NCBI RefSeq assembly: GCF_040659735.1
Contig: NZ_JBFANZ010000017.1
Span: 1-64,000, forward strand
Reading direction: 5' to 3'
Source: Micromonospora_I sp040659735
Lineage (GTDB): Bacteria > Actinomycetota > Actinomycetes > Mycobacteriales > Micromonosporaceae
Length of the DNA: 64,000 nt
Positions 1 through 9,122 of this stretch are shown one piece after another. The notes under the pieces are model-generated. The model was not told where the DNA came from, made no database searches, and saw only the letters and a program-made list of their open reading frames with translations. The translations under genes were made by a program, and so were the position numbers. Each line of letters opens with the position of its first letter. Positions within the stretch are counted from its first letter, which is position 1.

Positions 1-32
1 GTGGCGTGGCCACCCGCCCCCCGCGTTCAGGT

Positions 33-1211
33 TCAGCGCTTGAGGTTGACGAGATCCTGCAGCAGCTCGTCGGAGGTCGTGATGACCCGCGAGTTGGCCT
101 GGAAGCCGCGCTGCGCGATGATCAGGTTGGTGAACTCCTGCGCGAGATCGACATTGGACATTTCCAGCGCGAGGCCCTGCAGAGCGCCCCGGCCACCCGT
201 GCCGGCGGTCCCGAGCTGCGCAACGCCGGAGTTGACGCTGGTCCGGTACATCGAGTCGCCGACCTTCTCCAGGCCGGGCGGGTTGTTGAAGTTGGCCATG
301 GCGAGCTGCCCCAGCGACTGCTTGAGGCCGTTGGAGAAGACGCCGACGAGGGTGCCGTCGGGCGAGATGGTGTACGCCTGGAGCGAACCGGCCGCCGACC
401 CGTTCTGGCTGCCGACCGACACCGTCTTGTCCCCGGCGTAGCTGGTCAGCTTCGCGAAGTCGACGGTGATGCCGTTGAAGACCATCGAGTTCGGCGCCGG
501 GGTGCTGCCGTCGGCGGCGAAGATGACGCTCTGCGCGGGCGACGTCGCCCCGCCGTGGGTGACCGTTGCCGACCACTCGGTCGAGCTGACCTTGGTGAAC
601 TCCGTCGTGACCGTGACCTTGTTGCCCTGCTGGTCGTACCCGTCGATCGAGACGCTGATCGGGGTCGGGCTGGCGGTGTCGGCCGGCAGGTTGCCGCCGA
701 CGGTGACCGTCGTCGTCTTGGTCGCCGGCACCGTGGCGCCGAGCGGCAACCGGATGTCAGTCTGCGTCGCGTTGGTATCGATCACGCCGTTGGTGGCCAT
801 CCAACCCTGCACGACCCGGCCGCCGCTGGCGACCAGCCGCCCGTCGGTGTCGAAGTTGAAAGCGCCGGCGCGGGTGTAGAGCTGCTCGTTGCCGGAACGG
901 ACCACGAAGAACCCGTCGCCCTGGATCATCAGGTCCGTGCCGCGACCCGTGGACTGGACCGCGCCCTGTCCGAAGTTGGTGTTGATACCGGCGAGGCGCA
1001 CGCCGAGACCGACCTGCGCGGGGTTCGTGCCGCCGTTGCCGTTGCCGGGGGCGCCCGCCGCCTGCACGAGCTGGCTGAGGGTGTCCTGGAAGGTAGCCTG
1101 GCTGGACTTGAATCCGGCGGTGTTCACGTTGGCGATGTTGTTGCCGGTCACGTCCATCATCTGCTGGTGAGCGCGGAGGCCGCTGATGCTGGAGAAAAGG
1201 GAACGGAGCAT
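33..1211 (-). CDS. flgE: Flagellar hook protein FlgE
   Basis: Builds the curved hook that joins the rod to the filament; it is exported through the flagellar type III apparatus. The N-terminus (MLRSLFSSISGLRAHQQMMD) and the following VTGNNIANVNTAGFK are the conserved flagellar rod/hook signature, and the C-terminus (EFTNLIIAQRGFQANSRVI) is the matching coiled-coil partner. The length of 392 residues is normal for the family. An in-frame upstream extension to 1307 lacks homology; I chose the ATG at 1211 because it starts the conserved motif and has a purine-rich AAGGAAGAG ribosome site. Last gene of the flgB operon visible here; it follows flgD by 52 bp. Confidence 0.95.
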   Translation of the reverse strand: MLRSLFSSISGLRAHQQMMDVTGNNIANVNTAGFKSSQATFQDTLSQLVQAAGAPGNGNGGTNPAQVGLGVRLAGINTNFGQGAVQSTGRGTDLMIQGDGFFVVRSGNEQLYTRAGAFNFDTDGRLVASGGRVVQGWMATNGVIDTNATQTDIRLPLGATVPATKTTTVTVGGNLPADTASPTPISVSIDGYDQQGNKVTVTTEFTKVSSTEWSATVTHGGATSPAQSVIFAADGSTPAPNSMVFNGITVDFAKLTSYAGDKTVSVGSQNGSAAGSLQAYTISPDGTLVGVFSNGLKQSLGQLAMANFNNPPGLEKVGDSMYRTSVNSGVAQLGTAGTGGRGALQGLALEMSNVDLAQEFTNLIIAQRGFQANSRVITTSDELLQDLVNLKR

Positions 1212-1263
1212 AGGTCTCTTCCTTCGCTGGTCTGTCGGTCGGTCTGTGGTGGTCGTGGCCCGG

Positions 1264-1701
1264 TCAGGCGCTGCGGCGGATCTCGGTGACGGCGAACATC
1301 GGCACATCCACGTCCCCGACCCGCAGGGTCGGCGAGCCGCCCGCGAACGAAGCGGAGGTCACGACCCCGGTGACGGGCTCGCCGTCTTCGCCCGGATAGC
1401 TGACGCTGCGGCCGATGAGACTGCCCGCGTTGAGCATCATCTGGCCGTAGAGCAGGTGCTCCTGGTCGGCGGCGATCTGACCCAGCTTTTCCACCTGGGT
1501 GAACTGCGCCGTCTGGGCCAGGAAGGCGGTGCCGTCGGCCGGATTGGTCGGGTCCTGGTACTTCAACTGCGCGACGAGCAGCTTGAGGAACGCGTCCTGC
1601 CCCATGCTCTTGTCGCCGGTCGTCTTCGTGGTGCTCGAACCGGTGTTGCCGGGCTTGCCGGTCACCGGCGTGTAGATGTCGGACGGAATCGGACTGGTCA
1701 T
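1264..1701 (-). CDS. flgD: Flagellar hook assembly scaffold FlgD
   Basis: FlgD is the hook-capping protein that guides FlgE polymerisation and is lost when the hook is complete. The 145-residue product has the diagnostic N-terminal block GQDAFLKLLVAQLKYQDPTN followed by FLAQTAQFTQVEKL, then a short C-terminal domain (residues about 90-145). That is shorter than the roughly 230-residue enterobacterial FlgD and typical of compact Gram-positive forms. It lies 10 bp downstream of fliK and just before flgE, the usual order fliK-flgD-flgE. Confidence 0.94.
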   Translation of the reverse strand: MTSPIPSDIYTPVTGKPGNTGSSTTKTTGDKSMGQDAFLKLLVAQLKYQDPTNPADGTAFLAQTAQFTQVEKLGQIAADQEHLLYGQMMLNAGSLIGRSVSYPGEDGEPVTGVVTSASFAGGSPTLRVGDVDVPMFAVTEIRRSA

Positions 1702-1711
1702 CGTCGTCCCC

Positions 1712-3013
1712 TCAGAGGTGCAGGTCGAGTCGGCGGCCGCTGCCGTCGCCGGCGGATGCCGGGGCGGGCGCCGGCAGCGGTGCGGGCGCGGCGAGCGCGG
1801 TCCCCGGTTCCGCGTGGGCCGGTGCGGCCAGGGCCTGCCGGAAGGGGTGGCCCCCCTGCGGCGTGTCCTGGCGCAGGTCCAGAGAGCAGTTGGTGAAGCC
1901 CGCCTGCTGCAGTTCCCGACGCAGGTCGGTCAGCGCGCCACGCAGCGTCTCCCGTCCGGCTTCGGTCGCGCCGGCCAGTTGCAGGTGGATGCCGTTGTCG
2001 CGGATCTCCGCGAGCAGGCTGACCGGACCGAGTTCCTCGGGATGCAGGTGGACGGTGAGTCGGTGCACCCCGTCGACGTCCCGACGCAGCGGCACGACGT
2101 GCATCGCGATCTGGGTGGCTGGCGGGGCAGGCGGGGCGCTCGCCGTCGCGGGCGTCGTCGCCGCGGCGACCGGAGCGCTCGCCGGCGGTGCGCCGGCGAT
2201 GAGCGTCATCGGTGCGGTCGGGTTCACGGAGGCCGGCGCGGTTTCCGCGGTCGGTGTGGCCAGGTTCGCTCCGGCGACCGGCGGCAGCATGCCGCGACCG
2301 GCGTCCGGCGCTGTCGTGCCGGGCGCCAGGGCGGCGTCGGTCGCGGTTGCGGGCGACTGCTGGCCACCCCGCGCGTCGCCGCCGGCCGGATCGCCGTTTC
2401 CCGCAGCGGCCGGCGGCAGGGTGATCGCCGGGTGCGGCGTCGCGGCGGGCTCGACCGGGCTGACGGGGGTGAACCCCGCGGGCAGCGGGATGTTCGCGCC
2501 GGCGCCGGGGAGCACGGTGGGCGCGCCGGGCCGCACATCCGTCGCGGTCGGTGGGGGAGTGGCGGGCCCGCCGGCCGGGACGACCGTGGGCGCATCGGGG
2601 TCGGCCGGTGCCGGTTGTGTGCCCGGCAGGGTCTGGCCGGTGAACGCGGCGGTGAACGCGCCGGTGAACGGGGCGACGGCGGGCACGGTGGTCGGCAGGT
2701 CGGCGGCCGCGGGTGCGGCCGTCGGTGTCGCCGTGGGCAGGGCCGCGGTGACGCCGGGCGCCGGAACGATCGCGGCGGCGGTCGCGCCGGTCACGGCGAC
2801 GCCGGCGGCCGGATCGGGAGCCGCGGCCGGGACGGTCGTCATGCCGGCGCCGCCGGTGACGAGCATCGCGAGGATCGCCGTGAACTCGTCCGCGGCGGGC
2901 GCGGCCTCGCCGGGCTCGCCCGTCGTGCCGGCTCCACCTGTGTTGCAGCGGGTGGCGGGGGCGTCGGGAGTGCCGCTCCGCATCGACGGGGACAGCATCG
3001 TGGGCATGGTCAT
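1712..3013 (-). CDS. fliK: Flagellar hook-length control protein FliK
   Basis: FliK measures hook length and switches export specificity from hook to filament proteins. Residues 1 to about 320 are a low-complexity Ala/Pro/Thr-rich, presumably extended ruler region. The conserved globular C-terminal domain (Flg_hook family) is seen as LTVHLHPEELGPVSLLAEIR followed by LQLAGATEAGRETLRGALTD. Start ATG at 3013 overlaps the upstream stop by 4 bp (ATGA), which is the arrangement throughout this operon; the longer form starting at 3028 is less likely. The repeat-poor N-terminus is poorly conserved, so only the C-terminal domain supports the name. Confidence 0.9.
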   Translation of the reverse strand: MTMPTMLSPSMRSGTPDAPATRCNTGGAGTTGEPGEAAPAADEFTAILAMLVTGGAGMTTVPAAAPDPAAGVAVTGATAAAIVPAPGVTAALPTATPTAAPAAADLPTTVPAVAPFTGAFTAAFTGQTLPGTQPAPADPDAPTVVPAGGPATPPPTATDVRPGAPTVLPGAGANIPLPAGFTPVSPVEPAATPHPAITLPPAAAGNGDPAGGDARGGQQSPATATDAALAPGTTAPDAGRGMLPPVAGANLATPTAETAPASVNPTAPMTLIAGAPPASAPVAAATTPATASAPPAPPATQIAMHVVPLRRDVDGVHRLTVHLHPEELGPVSLLAEIRDNGIHLQLAGATEAGRETLRGALTDLRRELQQAGFTNCSLDLRQDTPQGGHPFRQALAAPAHAEPGTALAAPAPLPAPAPASAGDGSGRRLDLHL

Positions 3014-3984
3014 GGGGTGCCTTCCCAACCCAGGGCGGCCATGGCCGCCTGCACCTTCGGGACATACGCCTGGGTCTCCGCGTACGGCGGGATCCCGCCG
3101 TGCTTGCGCACCGCGCCGCCGCCGGCGTTGTACGCGGCGAGCGCCAGGGGCACGGAGTTGAACTCCTTCAGCAGGCTGGCGAGCATCCGGGCGGCGCCGT
3201 CCACCGCCTGCTTGGGGTTGAACGAGTCGGTGACGCCGAGCCCCTTCGCGGTGCCCGGCATCAGCTGCATCAGGCCCTGCGCGCCGGCCGGGCTCACGGC
3301 CTTCGGGTTGTAACCCGACTCGACCTTCGCCACGGCGGCGAGCAGCGTCGCGGGGACCCCGTGCTTCGCGCCGGCCTGCGTGAACAGATCCGCGTACGGC
3401 ACACCGGCGAGGTTCCCCGCGCCGCGCAGCGCCTCCGGCCGGACAGCTGCCGGAACGCCGGCGGCGGGCGCGTCGGCGATGACGCGCCGGATGGTGACCG
3501 GCTTCTGGTAGACGTCCTGGATCTTCACGTTCTCGCCCGGCTGCGGCGCGGCGATCATCTTGCCGCCGCCGATGTAGATCGCGATGTGGTCCACCGGGGT
3601 GTTGAAGGCCAGCAGGTCGCCCGGGCGGGCCTGGGCCAGGCTCGGCACGGCCGTGCCGACCTTGGCCTGATCCGCGGCGATCCGCGGCAGCTTGATCCCC
3701 AGGTCCTGGTAGGCCCGCTGTACCAGCGCGGAACAGTCCAGCCCCTTCGCCGGGTCGGTGCCGCCGAAGACGTACGGGACGCCGAGGTACTTGCGGGCGG
3801 CCGCGACGACGTCACCGCCGGTCGCCGTGCCCGCCGAGCGCGACGCCGGATCGGTGGCGGACCGCGCCGCGGTGAGTTCGCTGGCGAAGGCGCCGGCGCT
3901 GCCCGAGGCGCCCCGTACGGCCACGCCACCGAACTGCTGCTGGATCTGCTGGACGCGGGAGACCAGCTCGATGATGGCGGTCAC
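3010..3984 (-). CDS. Bifunctional NlpC/P60 endopeptidase and lytic transglycosylase in the flagellar operon
   Basis: The 324-residue protein carries two peptidoglycan-cutting domains. An NlpC/P60 cysteine peptidase (residues about 55-165) shows the catalytic Cys in GLDCSALVQRAYQDLG and the His in VDHIAIYIGGGKM. A C-terminal SLT transglycosylase domain (about 200-320) shows the catalytic Glu in VAKVESGYNPKAV, then GAQGLMQLMPGTA and ALAAYNAGGGAV. No signal peptide is visible, so export by the flagellar apparatus is an inference. It sits between fliJ and fliK with 4-bp overlaps on both sides. No flgJ is present in the window, so it probably opens the cell wall for the rod. Confidence 0.9.
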   Translation of the reverse strand: MTAIIELVSRVQQIQQQFGGVAVRGASGSAGAFASELTAARSATDPASRSAGTATGGDVVAAARKYLGVPYVFGGTDPAKGLDCSALVQRAYQDLGIKLPRIAADQAKVGTAVPSLAQARPGDLLAFNTPVDHIAIYIGGGKMIAAPQPGENVKIQDVYQKPVTIRRVIADAPAAGVPAAVRPEALRGAGNLAGVPYADLFTQAGAKHGVPATLLAAVAKVESGYNPKAVSPAGAQGLMQLMPGTAKGLGVTDSFNPKQAVDGAARMLASLLKEFNSVPLALAAYNAGGGAVRKHGGIPPYAETQAYVPKVQAAMAALGWEGTP

Positions 3985-4421
3985 GACACCGTCTCCTGCA
4001 TGGCGGCCCGCTGCGGACCGGTCGCCGCGAGTTCGTCGAGCACGCGCTGGTCGGCGGCGCGCGCGAGACGCTGCTCCTCGACGGCGTGCCGCTCCACGAG
4101 CTTCTCCACCGCGCGTCGGTTCTTCGCCTTCTCGGCGAGGTCGTTGATCCGCTCGGCGGTCTCCTGCTCGGCCTCGGCGACCAGTTGCCGCGCCATCGAC
4201 AGCTCCGCGGCGAGCGTCTGCCGGGCGGCGAGCGCGGCGACGACGGCGCGGGCGACGCCCACCGCCGGCACGTCCGTCTCGTTCAGCGTCGTCTCGCGCT
4301 GGCTCGCCAGCGATGCGGCGTGCCGCGCGGCCCGCCGGACCCGGACGACCTCGCCCTTGGCCGCGTCTTCCTGTGCCTGACGCGCCCGTAGTACGGCGCC
4401 AAGGCGGAACAGTCGGCTCAT
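3981..4421 (-). CDS. fliJ: Flagellar export chaperone FliJ-like protein
   Basis: A 146-residue, highly charged, predicted all-helical coiled-coil protein beginning MSRLFRLGAVLRARQAQEDA, typical of FliJ, the soluble component that links the FliI ATPase ring to the export gate. Identification rests on composition, size and position directly after fliI rather than on strong sequence conservation, since FliJ proteins diverge quickly. The ATG at 4421 overlaps the fliI stop by 4 bp. The same frame extends far upstream without a start as a shadow of fliI; that extension is not coding. Confidence 0.85.
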   Translation of the reverse strand: MSRLFRLGAVLRARQAQEDAAKGEVVRVRRAARHAASLASQRETTLNETDVPAVGVARAVVAALAARQTLAAELSMARQLVAEAEQETAERINDLAEKAKNRRAVEKLVERHAVEEQRLARAADQRVLDELAATGPQRAAMQETVS

Positions 4422-5749
4422 GACAGTCTCTCCGGATCGTGTGTCGTGTCGAGCAGCGCGCTCAGCGCCGCCCAGGAATCCGTCATGCCGCACCGCTCGT
4501 CGAGTCCTTGCCGAAGGAAGGACTCGATGCGCGGCCACAGCGCCCGGGCCCGGTCCGCGTCCGGGTTGGTGCCCGGCACGTACGCGCCGATCTCCACGAG
4601 TTCGCGGATGTCGCGGTGCGCGGCGAGCAGTCGGCGCAGGGTCGTGGCATCGGCCCGCTGCGCCGGCGTGGTGACCGTGTTGGCGAGCCGGGAGATCGAC
4701 TCCAGTGCGTCGATGCTCGGGAAGTGCCCGGCCGTGGCGAGGCGACGGTCGAGCGTGATGTGCCCGTCGAGAATGGAGCGTGCGGTGTCCGCGATCGGCT
4801 CGTTGTGGTCGTCGCCCTCGACGAGCACGGTGTAGAGCCCGGTGATGCTGCCGACGGAGCCGGGACCGGCCCGTTCCATCAGGGCGGCGAGCATCGCGAA
4901 GACCGAGGGCGGATAGCCGCGGGTCGCCGGTGGTTCTCCGACGGAGAGCCCCACCTCGCGCTGGGCCATGGCGGCCCGGGTGACGCTGTCCATCATCAGC
5001 AGCACGTCGGCGCCCTGGTCCCGGAAGGATTCGGCGATCCGGGTGGCGACGAATCCGGCCCGGAGCCGGACGAGCGGGGGCTGGTCCGCGGTGGCGACGA
5101 CCACCACGGATCGGGCCAGGCCTTCGGGGCCGAGGTCGTTCTCCAGGAATTCGCGCACCTCCCGGCCACGCTCGCCGACGAGCGCCACGACGTTGATCTC
5201 CGCGCTGGTGCCCCGCGTGATCATCGACATCAGCGTCGACTTGCCGACGCCGGAGCCGGCGAAGATGCCGATGCGCTGCCCGCGGCCGCACGGCACGAGG
5301 GTGTCCAGGGCCCGGACGCCGAGTCCCATCGGTTCGGCGACCCGTTGCCGGTGCAGCGCCGACGGGGGCGTCGCGTCGACGCCGACCCAGTCGCAGTCCA
5401 CCAGCGGCCCCGCGCCGTCCATCGGTCGGCCGAGCCCGTCGAGCACCCGTCCGCGCAGGCCGGGTCCGATCGGGATCTGCAGCGGCGCGCCCGTGCTGGT
5501 CACGGGACTGCCGGCGCCGATGCCGGTCAGGGGAGCCAGCGGCAGACAGCTGAGCCGGTCGCCGTCGATGGCGGCCACCTCGGCCAGCACCCGCGTCGGA
5601 CCCTCGCCGATGTGCACCAGGTCGCCGACCCGCGCGGTGAGGCCCTCGGCCGTGACCCGCAGGCCGACGGCGCTGGTCACCCGTCCGGAGACGCGGGGGC
5701 GGGCAGCCTGCATCGCTGCCGTGAGGCGGTTGCGTAGCGCGGTGGTCAC
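4418..5749 (-). CDS. fliI: Flagellum-specific ATPase FliI
   Basis: The ATPase that energises flagellar protein export, homologous to the F1-ATPase beta subunit. The 443-residue protein has the Walker A motif GIFAGSGVGKSTLM (residues about 160-173), ALVGERGREVREF, a Walker B strand ADVLLMMDSVTRAAMA, and the family signature GEPPATRGYPPSVFAML. The start is a GTG at 5749 overlapping the fliH stop as GTGA. Length and motif order match full-length, functional FliI. Confidence 0.96.
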   Translation of the reverse strand: MTTALRNRLTAAMQAARPRVSGRVTSAVGLRVTAEGLTARVGDLVHIGEGPTRVLAEVAAIDGDRLSCLPLAPLTGIGAGSPVTSTGAPLQIPIGPGLRGRVLDGLGRPMDGAGPLVDCDWVGVDATPPSALHRQRVAEPMGLGVRALDTLVPCGRGQRIGIFAGSGVGKSTLMSMITRGTSAEINVVALVGERGREVREFLENDLGPEGLARSVVVVATADQPPLVRLRAGFVATRIAESFRDQGADVLLMMDSVTRAAMAQREVGLSVGEPPATRGYPPSVFAMLAALMERAGPGSVGSITGLYTVLVEGDDHNEPIADTARSILDGHITLDRRLATAGHFPSIDALESISRLANTVTTPAQRADATTLRRLLAAHRDIRELVEIGAYVPGTNPDADRARALWPRIESFLRQGLDERCGMTDSWAALSALLDTTHDPERLS

Positions 5750-6429
5750 CGGGCAAGCACCTCTTTGACCCGGGCGAGCGCGGCGGGGAGCGTGGCGTCG
5801 ACGGTTGTCGCGCCGGCCTCGGCGATGGCGTCGCCGGGCTGGAGCATCGGATCGGGCCGCAGGCGCACGGCCCGCCCGTCGATGTGGAACTCCTCGGTCC
5901 AGTCTTCCCTGAGCAGCGTCTGGTAGTCGTCGGGGTGGAGCCGGACGGTCACCGGTTCGGCCGGTGGCGTCAGCGACATCGCCCGACCTATCGCGTCCAG
6001 CGCGCGCGAGTCGACGGTCGCGAGCTCGCGCCCGAGGATGGCCTGGGTGAGCTCCACAGCGGCGGCGAGGATCAGCTCCTCCATCATGGCGATGGTCGGC
6101 GCGGTCCGCTGTTCCAGTTGGGCGGCGGCCTGGCCGAGCGCGCCGAGCGCCCGGCCCAGCGCCGCCTCGGCGGCGGCAGCCGCGGCCTGCTCGGCGGCGG
6201 CGGTCTGATCGGCCGCGGCGCGCGCGGCGATCCGCGCCGCCCGCTGTCCCTGCGCCCAGCCCTCGGCGTAGCCGGTGGCCCGAGCGCTCTCCCGGGCGCT
6301 GGCCGCGACGTCGGTGGGGGAGCTGGTGCTCGCCCGCAGATCGGTGTCGAAGCGCGCCGGGGTCACCCCGTCGGTCCGCGATCCGCGCAGCACCGGGTCG
6401 AGCCCGTGGAACTCACGCGACGAATTCAT
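5746..6429 (-). CDS. fliH: Flagellar assembly protein FliH-like
   Basis: Roughly 227 residues with a long Ala/Gln/Glu-rich helix (about 60-120, AAADQTAAAEQAAAAAAEAA) and a C-terminal domain resembling the stator-like FliH/V-ATPase E subunit (LDAIGRAMSLTPPAEPVTVR, LHPDDYQTLL, DPMLQPGDAIAEAGATTVDA). FliH binds FliI, restrains its ATPase and docks it at the C-ring. It lies between fliG and fliI as expected. Two starts are possible: GTG at 6438 or ATG at 6429; I chose the ATG, preceded by GACGAGG. Either overlaps the end of fliG by 17-26 bp. Confidence 0.88.
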   Translation of the reverse strand: MNSSREFHGLDPVLRGSRTDGVTPARFDTDLRASTSSPTDVAASARESARATGYAEGWAQGQRAARIAARAAADQTAAAEQAAAAAAEAALGRALGALGQAAAQLEQRTAPTIAMMEELILAAAVELTQAILGRELATVDSRALDAIGRAMSLTPPAEPVTVRLHPDDYQTLLREDWTEEFHIDGRAVRLRPDPMLQPGDAIAEAGATTVDATLPAALARVKEVLAR

Positions 6430-7429
6430 CCTCGTCACCGCCCCGCTGGATCTCGACCTGGCCGGACTGCTCGAGCGAGCGGATCACCTGCACGATCTTG
6501 GCCTGCGACTCTTCGACATTCCGCAGCCGCACGGGGCCGAGCAGCTCGATCTCCTCGACGAGGTTTTCCCGGGCGCGCTCGGAGAGGTTGCGGACCACCT
6601 TGTCGCGGACCTCATCGGCCACGCCCTTGAGCGCGGTCGCGAGGTCGACCATCTCGACCTGGCGGAGCACGAGCTGGACGGCCCGGTCCTCCAGCATCTT
6701 GATGTCCTCGAACATGAACATCCGTCGCCGGACCTCTTCGGCGAGCTCCGGGCTGCGCCCTTCCAGGCCCTCGAGGATGAGGCGTTCGGTGCCGCGGTCG
6801 GCGCGGTTGATGATGTCGACCAGCGGCTGCAGGCCACCGACGGTGGAGAGCTCGCTGGGCTGCAGAACCGAGGAGAGCTTGCGCTCCAACGCCATCTCGA
6901 CCTGTCGGATGATCTCCGGCGAGGTGCGGTCCATCACCGCGATGCGGTGCGCCACGTCGGACTGGAGGTCCGGGGCGAGACCGGAGAGGATCGGCGAGGC
7001 GAGCGTCGCCGGCATGTGGGCGAGGACCAGCGCGATGATCTGCGGGTGCTCGTGCTGCACGTACGAGAGCACCTGACGCGGGTCCGCGTGACCGAGGAAG
7101 CCGAACGGCATGTCGGTCATCGAGACGGCGAGCCGATCCAGGATCGCCTTCGCCGCCTCCGCCCCCATCGAGGCCTCCAGCAGGTCGCGGGCGTAGTCCA
7201 TACCGCCCTGGCCGACGTACCGGTGGGTGGTGGCCAGGGTGTGGAACTCCTCGAGGACCTGGTCCGCGACCGTGACGTCCAGCGCGCCGAGGCGGGCGAT
7301 CTCGGCGGAGAGCTCCTCGACCTCGTTCTCGCGAAGGTGGGCCATCAGACGAACCGAGTCGTCCTTGCCCATCTGCACCATGAGCATCGCGGCCTTGCGC
7401 AGGCCGCTCATCGTCGCCGTCTCTGTCAT
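6413..7429 (-). CDS. fliG: Flagellar motor switch protein FliG
   Basis: FliG forms the top of the C-ring and receives torque from the stator. The 338-residue product has the expected three parts: the N-terminal FliF-binding domain (LRKAAMLMVQMGKDDSVRLM), the middle domain with the EHPQ motif (SYVQHEHPQIIALVLAHM), and the C-terminal torque helix with charged residues (MFMFEDIKMLEDRAVQLVLR, then VADEVRDKVVRNLSERA). A strong GAGGGAGGTGAC ribosome site precedes the ATG. It follows fliF by 76 bp, the largest gap in the operon. Confidence 0.97.
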   Translation of the reverse strand: MTETATMSGLRKAAMLMVQMGKDDSVRLMAHLRENEVEELSAEIARLGALDVTVADQVLEEFHTLATTHRYVGQGGMDYARDLLEASMGAEAAKAILDRLAVSMTDMPFGFLGHADPRQVLSYVQHEHPQIIALVLAHMPATLASPILSGLAPDLQSDVAHRIAVMDRTSPEIIRQVEMALERKLSSVLQPSELSTVGGLQPLVDIINRADRGTERLILEGLEGRSPELAEEVRRRMFMFEDIKMLEDRAVQLVLRQVEMVDLATALKGVADEVRDKVVRNLSERARENLVEEIELLGPVRLRNVEESQAKIVQVIRSLEQSGQVEIQRGGDEDEFVA

Positions 7430-7505
7430 CGGGTCACCTCCCTCGGGTCGTTGTGTGTGAGTGCGGGGACAGCTCTGTCGCCCTGGTCAGGCGCGCGCGA
7501 CGGGA

Positions 7506-9122
7506 TCATCGGCGCTCCGCCAGCCAGCCGCGGAGCAGGCTGGCCACGTCCTCCGGCTGATCCGCCACCATCTCGGTCAACTCGCGCCGACGCATCTCGC
7601 GCTGCTCGTCCTCCTGCGTGAGGCGGTCCTGGTCGGCCGAAGGACCGGGCCCGAGCGCGGCGGCCGCCTCGGCCTGCGCGCTCGCGATCGCCTGGAGGCG
7701 ACTCTGGTCCAGCGCGGCCTGCATCTCCTCCAGCTGGGCCAACTCCTCCGGCGACAGCGCGGACCGCTTCTTCGCGCGGCGGTTCGCCCGCCAGGCCATG
7801 AAGAGCAGCACCAGCACCACCAGCGCCATCGCCCCGGTCTTCGCCCAGGACATCAGCTGCGCCTGCCGGTCGGCGGCGCTGGCATCGGCCACCGCCTTGT
7901 TCGCCTCGTCGGCGACGCCGGTGTCGAACGGGAGCGCGGTGACCGACATGCCATCGCCGCGGGCGGTGTCCAGGCCGGCTGCGGCCGTCACCATCTGCTG
8001 CACCTGGGCGTTGTCGATGCCCGCGGCGGTCTTGCTGTTGAGCAGGACCGAGACGCTGAGCCGGCGGACGTTTCCGGGGGCCGACTTGCGGGTCTCGGTG
8101 ACCATGCCGACCGCGTTGTTCTTCGTTTCCTTGGTGGACTCGTAGGTACCGTTACCGGCCCCACCCGGCACCTGGATGTTGTCCGGGCCGAGCACACCGC
8201 CGGTCGCTCCGCCGGTGCCGGTGTACGTCTCCTTGGACGTGCTCTGCGACAGCGGCGGAATGGCCGGGTCGGCGGCGTAGCGCTGGCTCTTCGTCTCGGT
8301 CTGGTCGAAATCGAGGTCGGCGGTGGTCTGCACGACCGCGTTACCCGGGCCGACGACGCTGTCGAGCATGCGCTGCAGTGCCGTGTTCATCCGCTGCTCG
8401 AACTGGCCGGTCTGCTGCGAACGCAGGTCGCTGTCGGCGGCGAGCGACTGCCCGTCGCCCGCCGAGAGCACCTTGCCGTTGGAGCCGGCGACGGTCACCT
8501 GTTCCGGGCTGAGCCCCTCCACACTGGAGGCGACCAGGTGGACGATCGCCTGCACCTGGCTGTGCGCGACGGTCTGGCCGTTCTCGGAGGCCACCAGCAC
8601 GGAGGCGGTCGGCTTCTTCTGGTCGTTGGAGAAGATGTCCTTCTGCGGGATGACCAGGTGCACGGTGGCCGCCTTGACCCCGTCGATCGATTTGATCGTC
8701 TTACTCAGCTCGCCCTCCAGGGCACGCTGGTAGCCGACGTGCTGCATGAACTCCGACGTCGTGATCCCCTGCTTGTCCAGGAGCGAGTAGCCGGTGTCGG
8801 CCTGCGCGGGGAGACCCTCGCCGCTCATCTGCAGCCGCACGTCGTACACCTGGTCCTGGGGGACCAGGATCGTCTGGCCGCCGTCGGCGAGCCGGTACGG
8901 CGTCCCCGCCGCGGTGAGCTTCTCGGTGATCGCGCTGGCGTCGGTGGCGGCCAGGTTGTTGAAGAGCGGCGCGTACGACGGGGTGGCCGCCCAGTTGGCG
9001 AAGAGCACCCCGCCGACGGCGAGCGCGACCACGGCGAAGACGGTGACGGCCTTCTGGCCTGCGGTGAACGAGGTGAAGATGTCAATCGGGCGCCGGAGAA
9101 ACCCGGGGATCCGGTTACGCAT
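7506..9122 (-). CDS. fliF: Flagellar MS-ring protein FliF
   Basis: The membrane ring on which the basal body is built. The 538-residue protein has an N-terminal membrane helix (residues about 22-45, AVTVFAVVALAVGGVLFANW), the YscJ/FliF periplasmic domain (DASAITEKLTAAGTPYRLAD, GYSLLDKQGITTSEFMQHVG, YQRALEGELSKTIKSIDGVK), the FliF-specific middle domain, and a C-terminal membrane helix (about 430-448, TGAMALVVLVLLFMAWRANR). After it comes a cytoplasmic tail that should bind FliG, ending EDVASLLRGWLAERR. The start overlaps the fliE stop as TGATG. Confidence 0.97.
   Translation of the reverse strand: MRNRIPGFLRRPIDIFTSFTAGQKAVTVFAVVALAVGGVLFANWAATPSYAPLFNNLAATDASAITEKLTAAGTPYRLADGGQTILVPQDQVYDVRLQMSGEGLPAQADTGYSLLDKQGITTSEFMQHVGYQRALEGELSKTIKSIDGVKAATVHLVIPQKDIFSNDQKKPTASVLVASENGQTVAHSQVQAIVHLVASSVEGLSPEQVTVAGSNGKVLSAGDGQSLAADSDLRSQQTGQFEQRMNTALQRMLDSVVGPGNAVVQTTADLDFDQTETKSQRYAADPAIPPLSQSTSKETYTGTGGATGGVLGPDNIQVPGGAGNGTYESTKETKNNAVGMVTETRKSAPGNVRRLSVSVLLNSKTAAGIDNAQVQQMVTAAAGLDTARGDGMSVTALPFDTGVADEANKAVADASAADRQAQLMSWAKTGAMALVVLVLLFMAWRANRRAKKRSALSPEELAQLEEMQAALDQSRLQAIASAQAEAAAALGPGPSADQDRLTQEDEQREMRRRELTEMVADQPEDVASLLRGWLAERR

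Noticed and set aside
1676..3313. Long plus-strand open frame opposite fliK
   Set aside because: Arg/Gly-rich low-complexity product typical of GC-rich antisense frames; fliK with its conserved C-terminal domain is on the other strand.
3555..3929. Short antisense and alternate frames within the muralytic enzyme gene
   Set aside because: Arg/Pro/Ser-rich frame shadows without ribosome sites.
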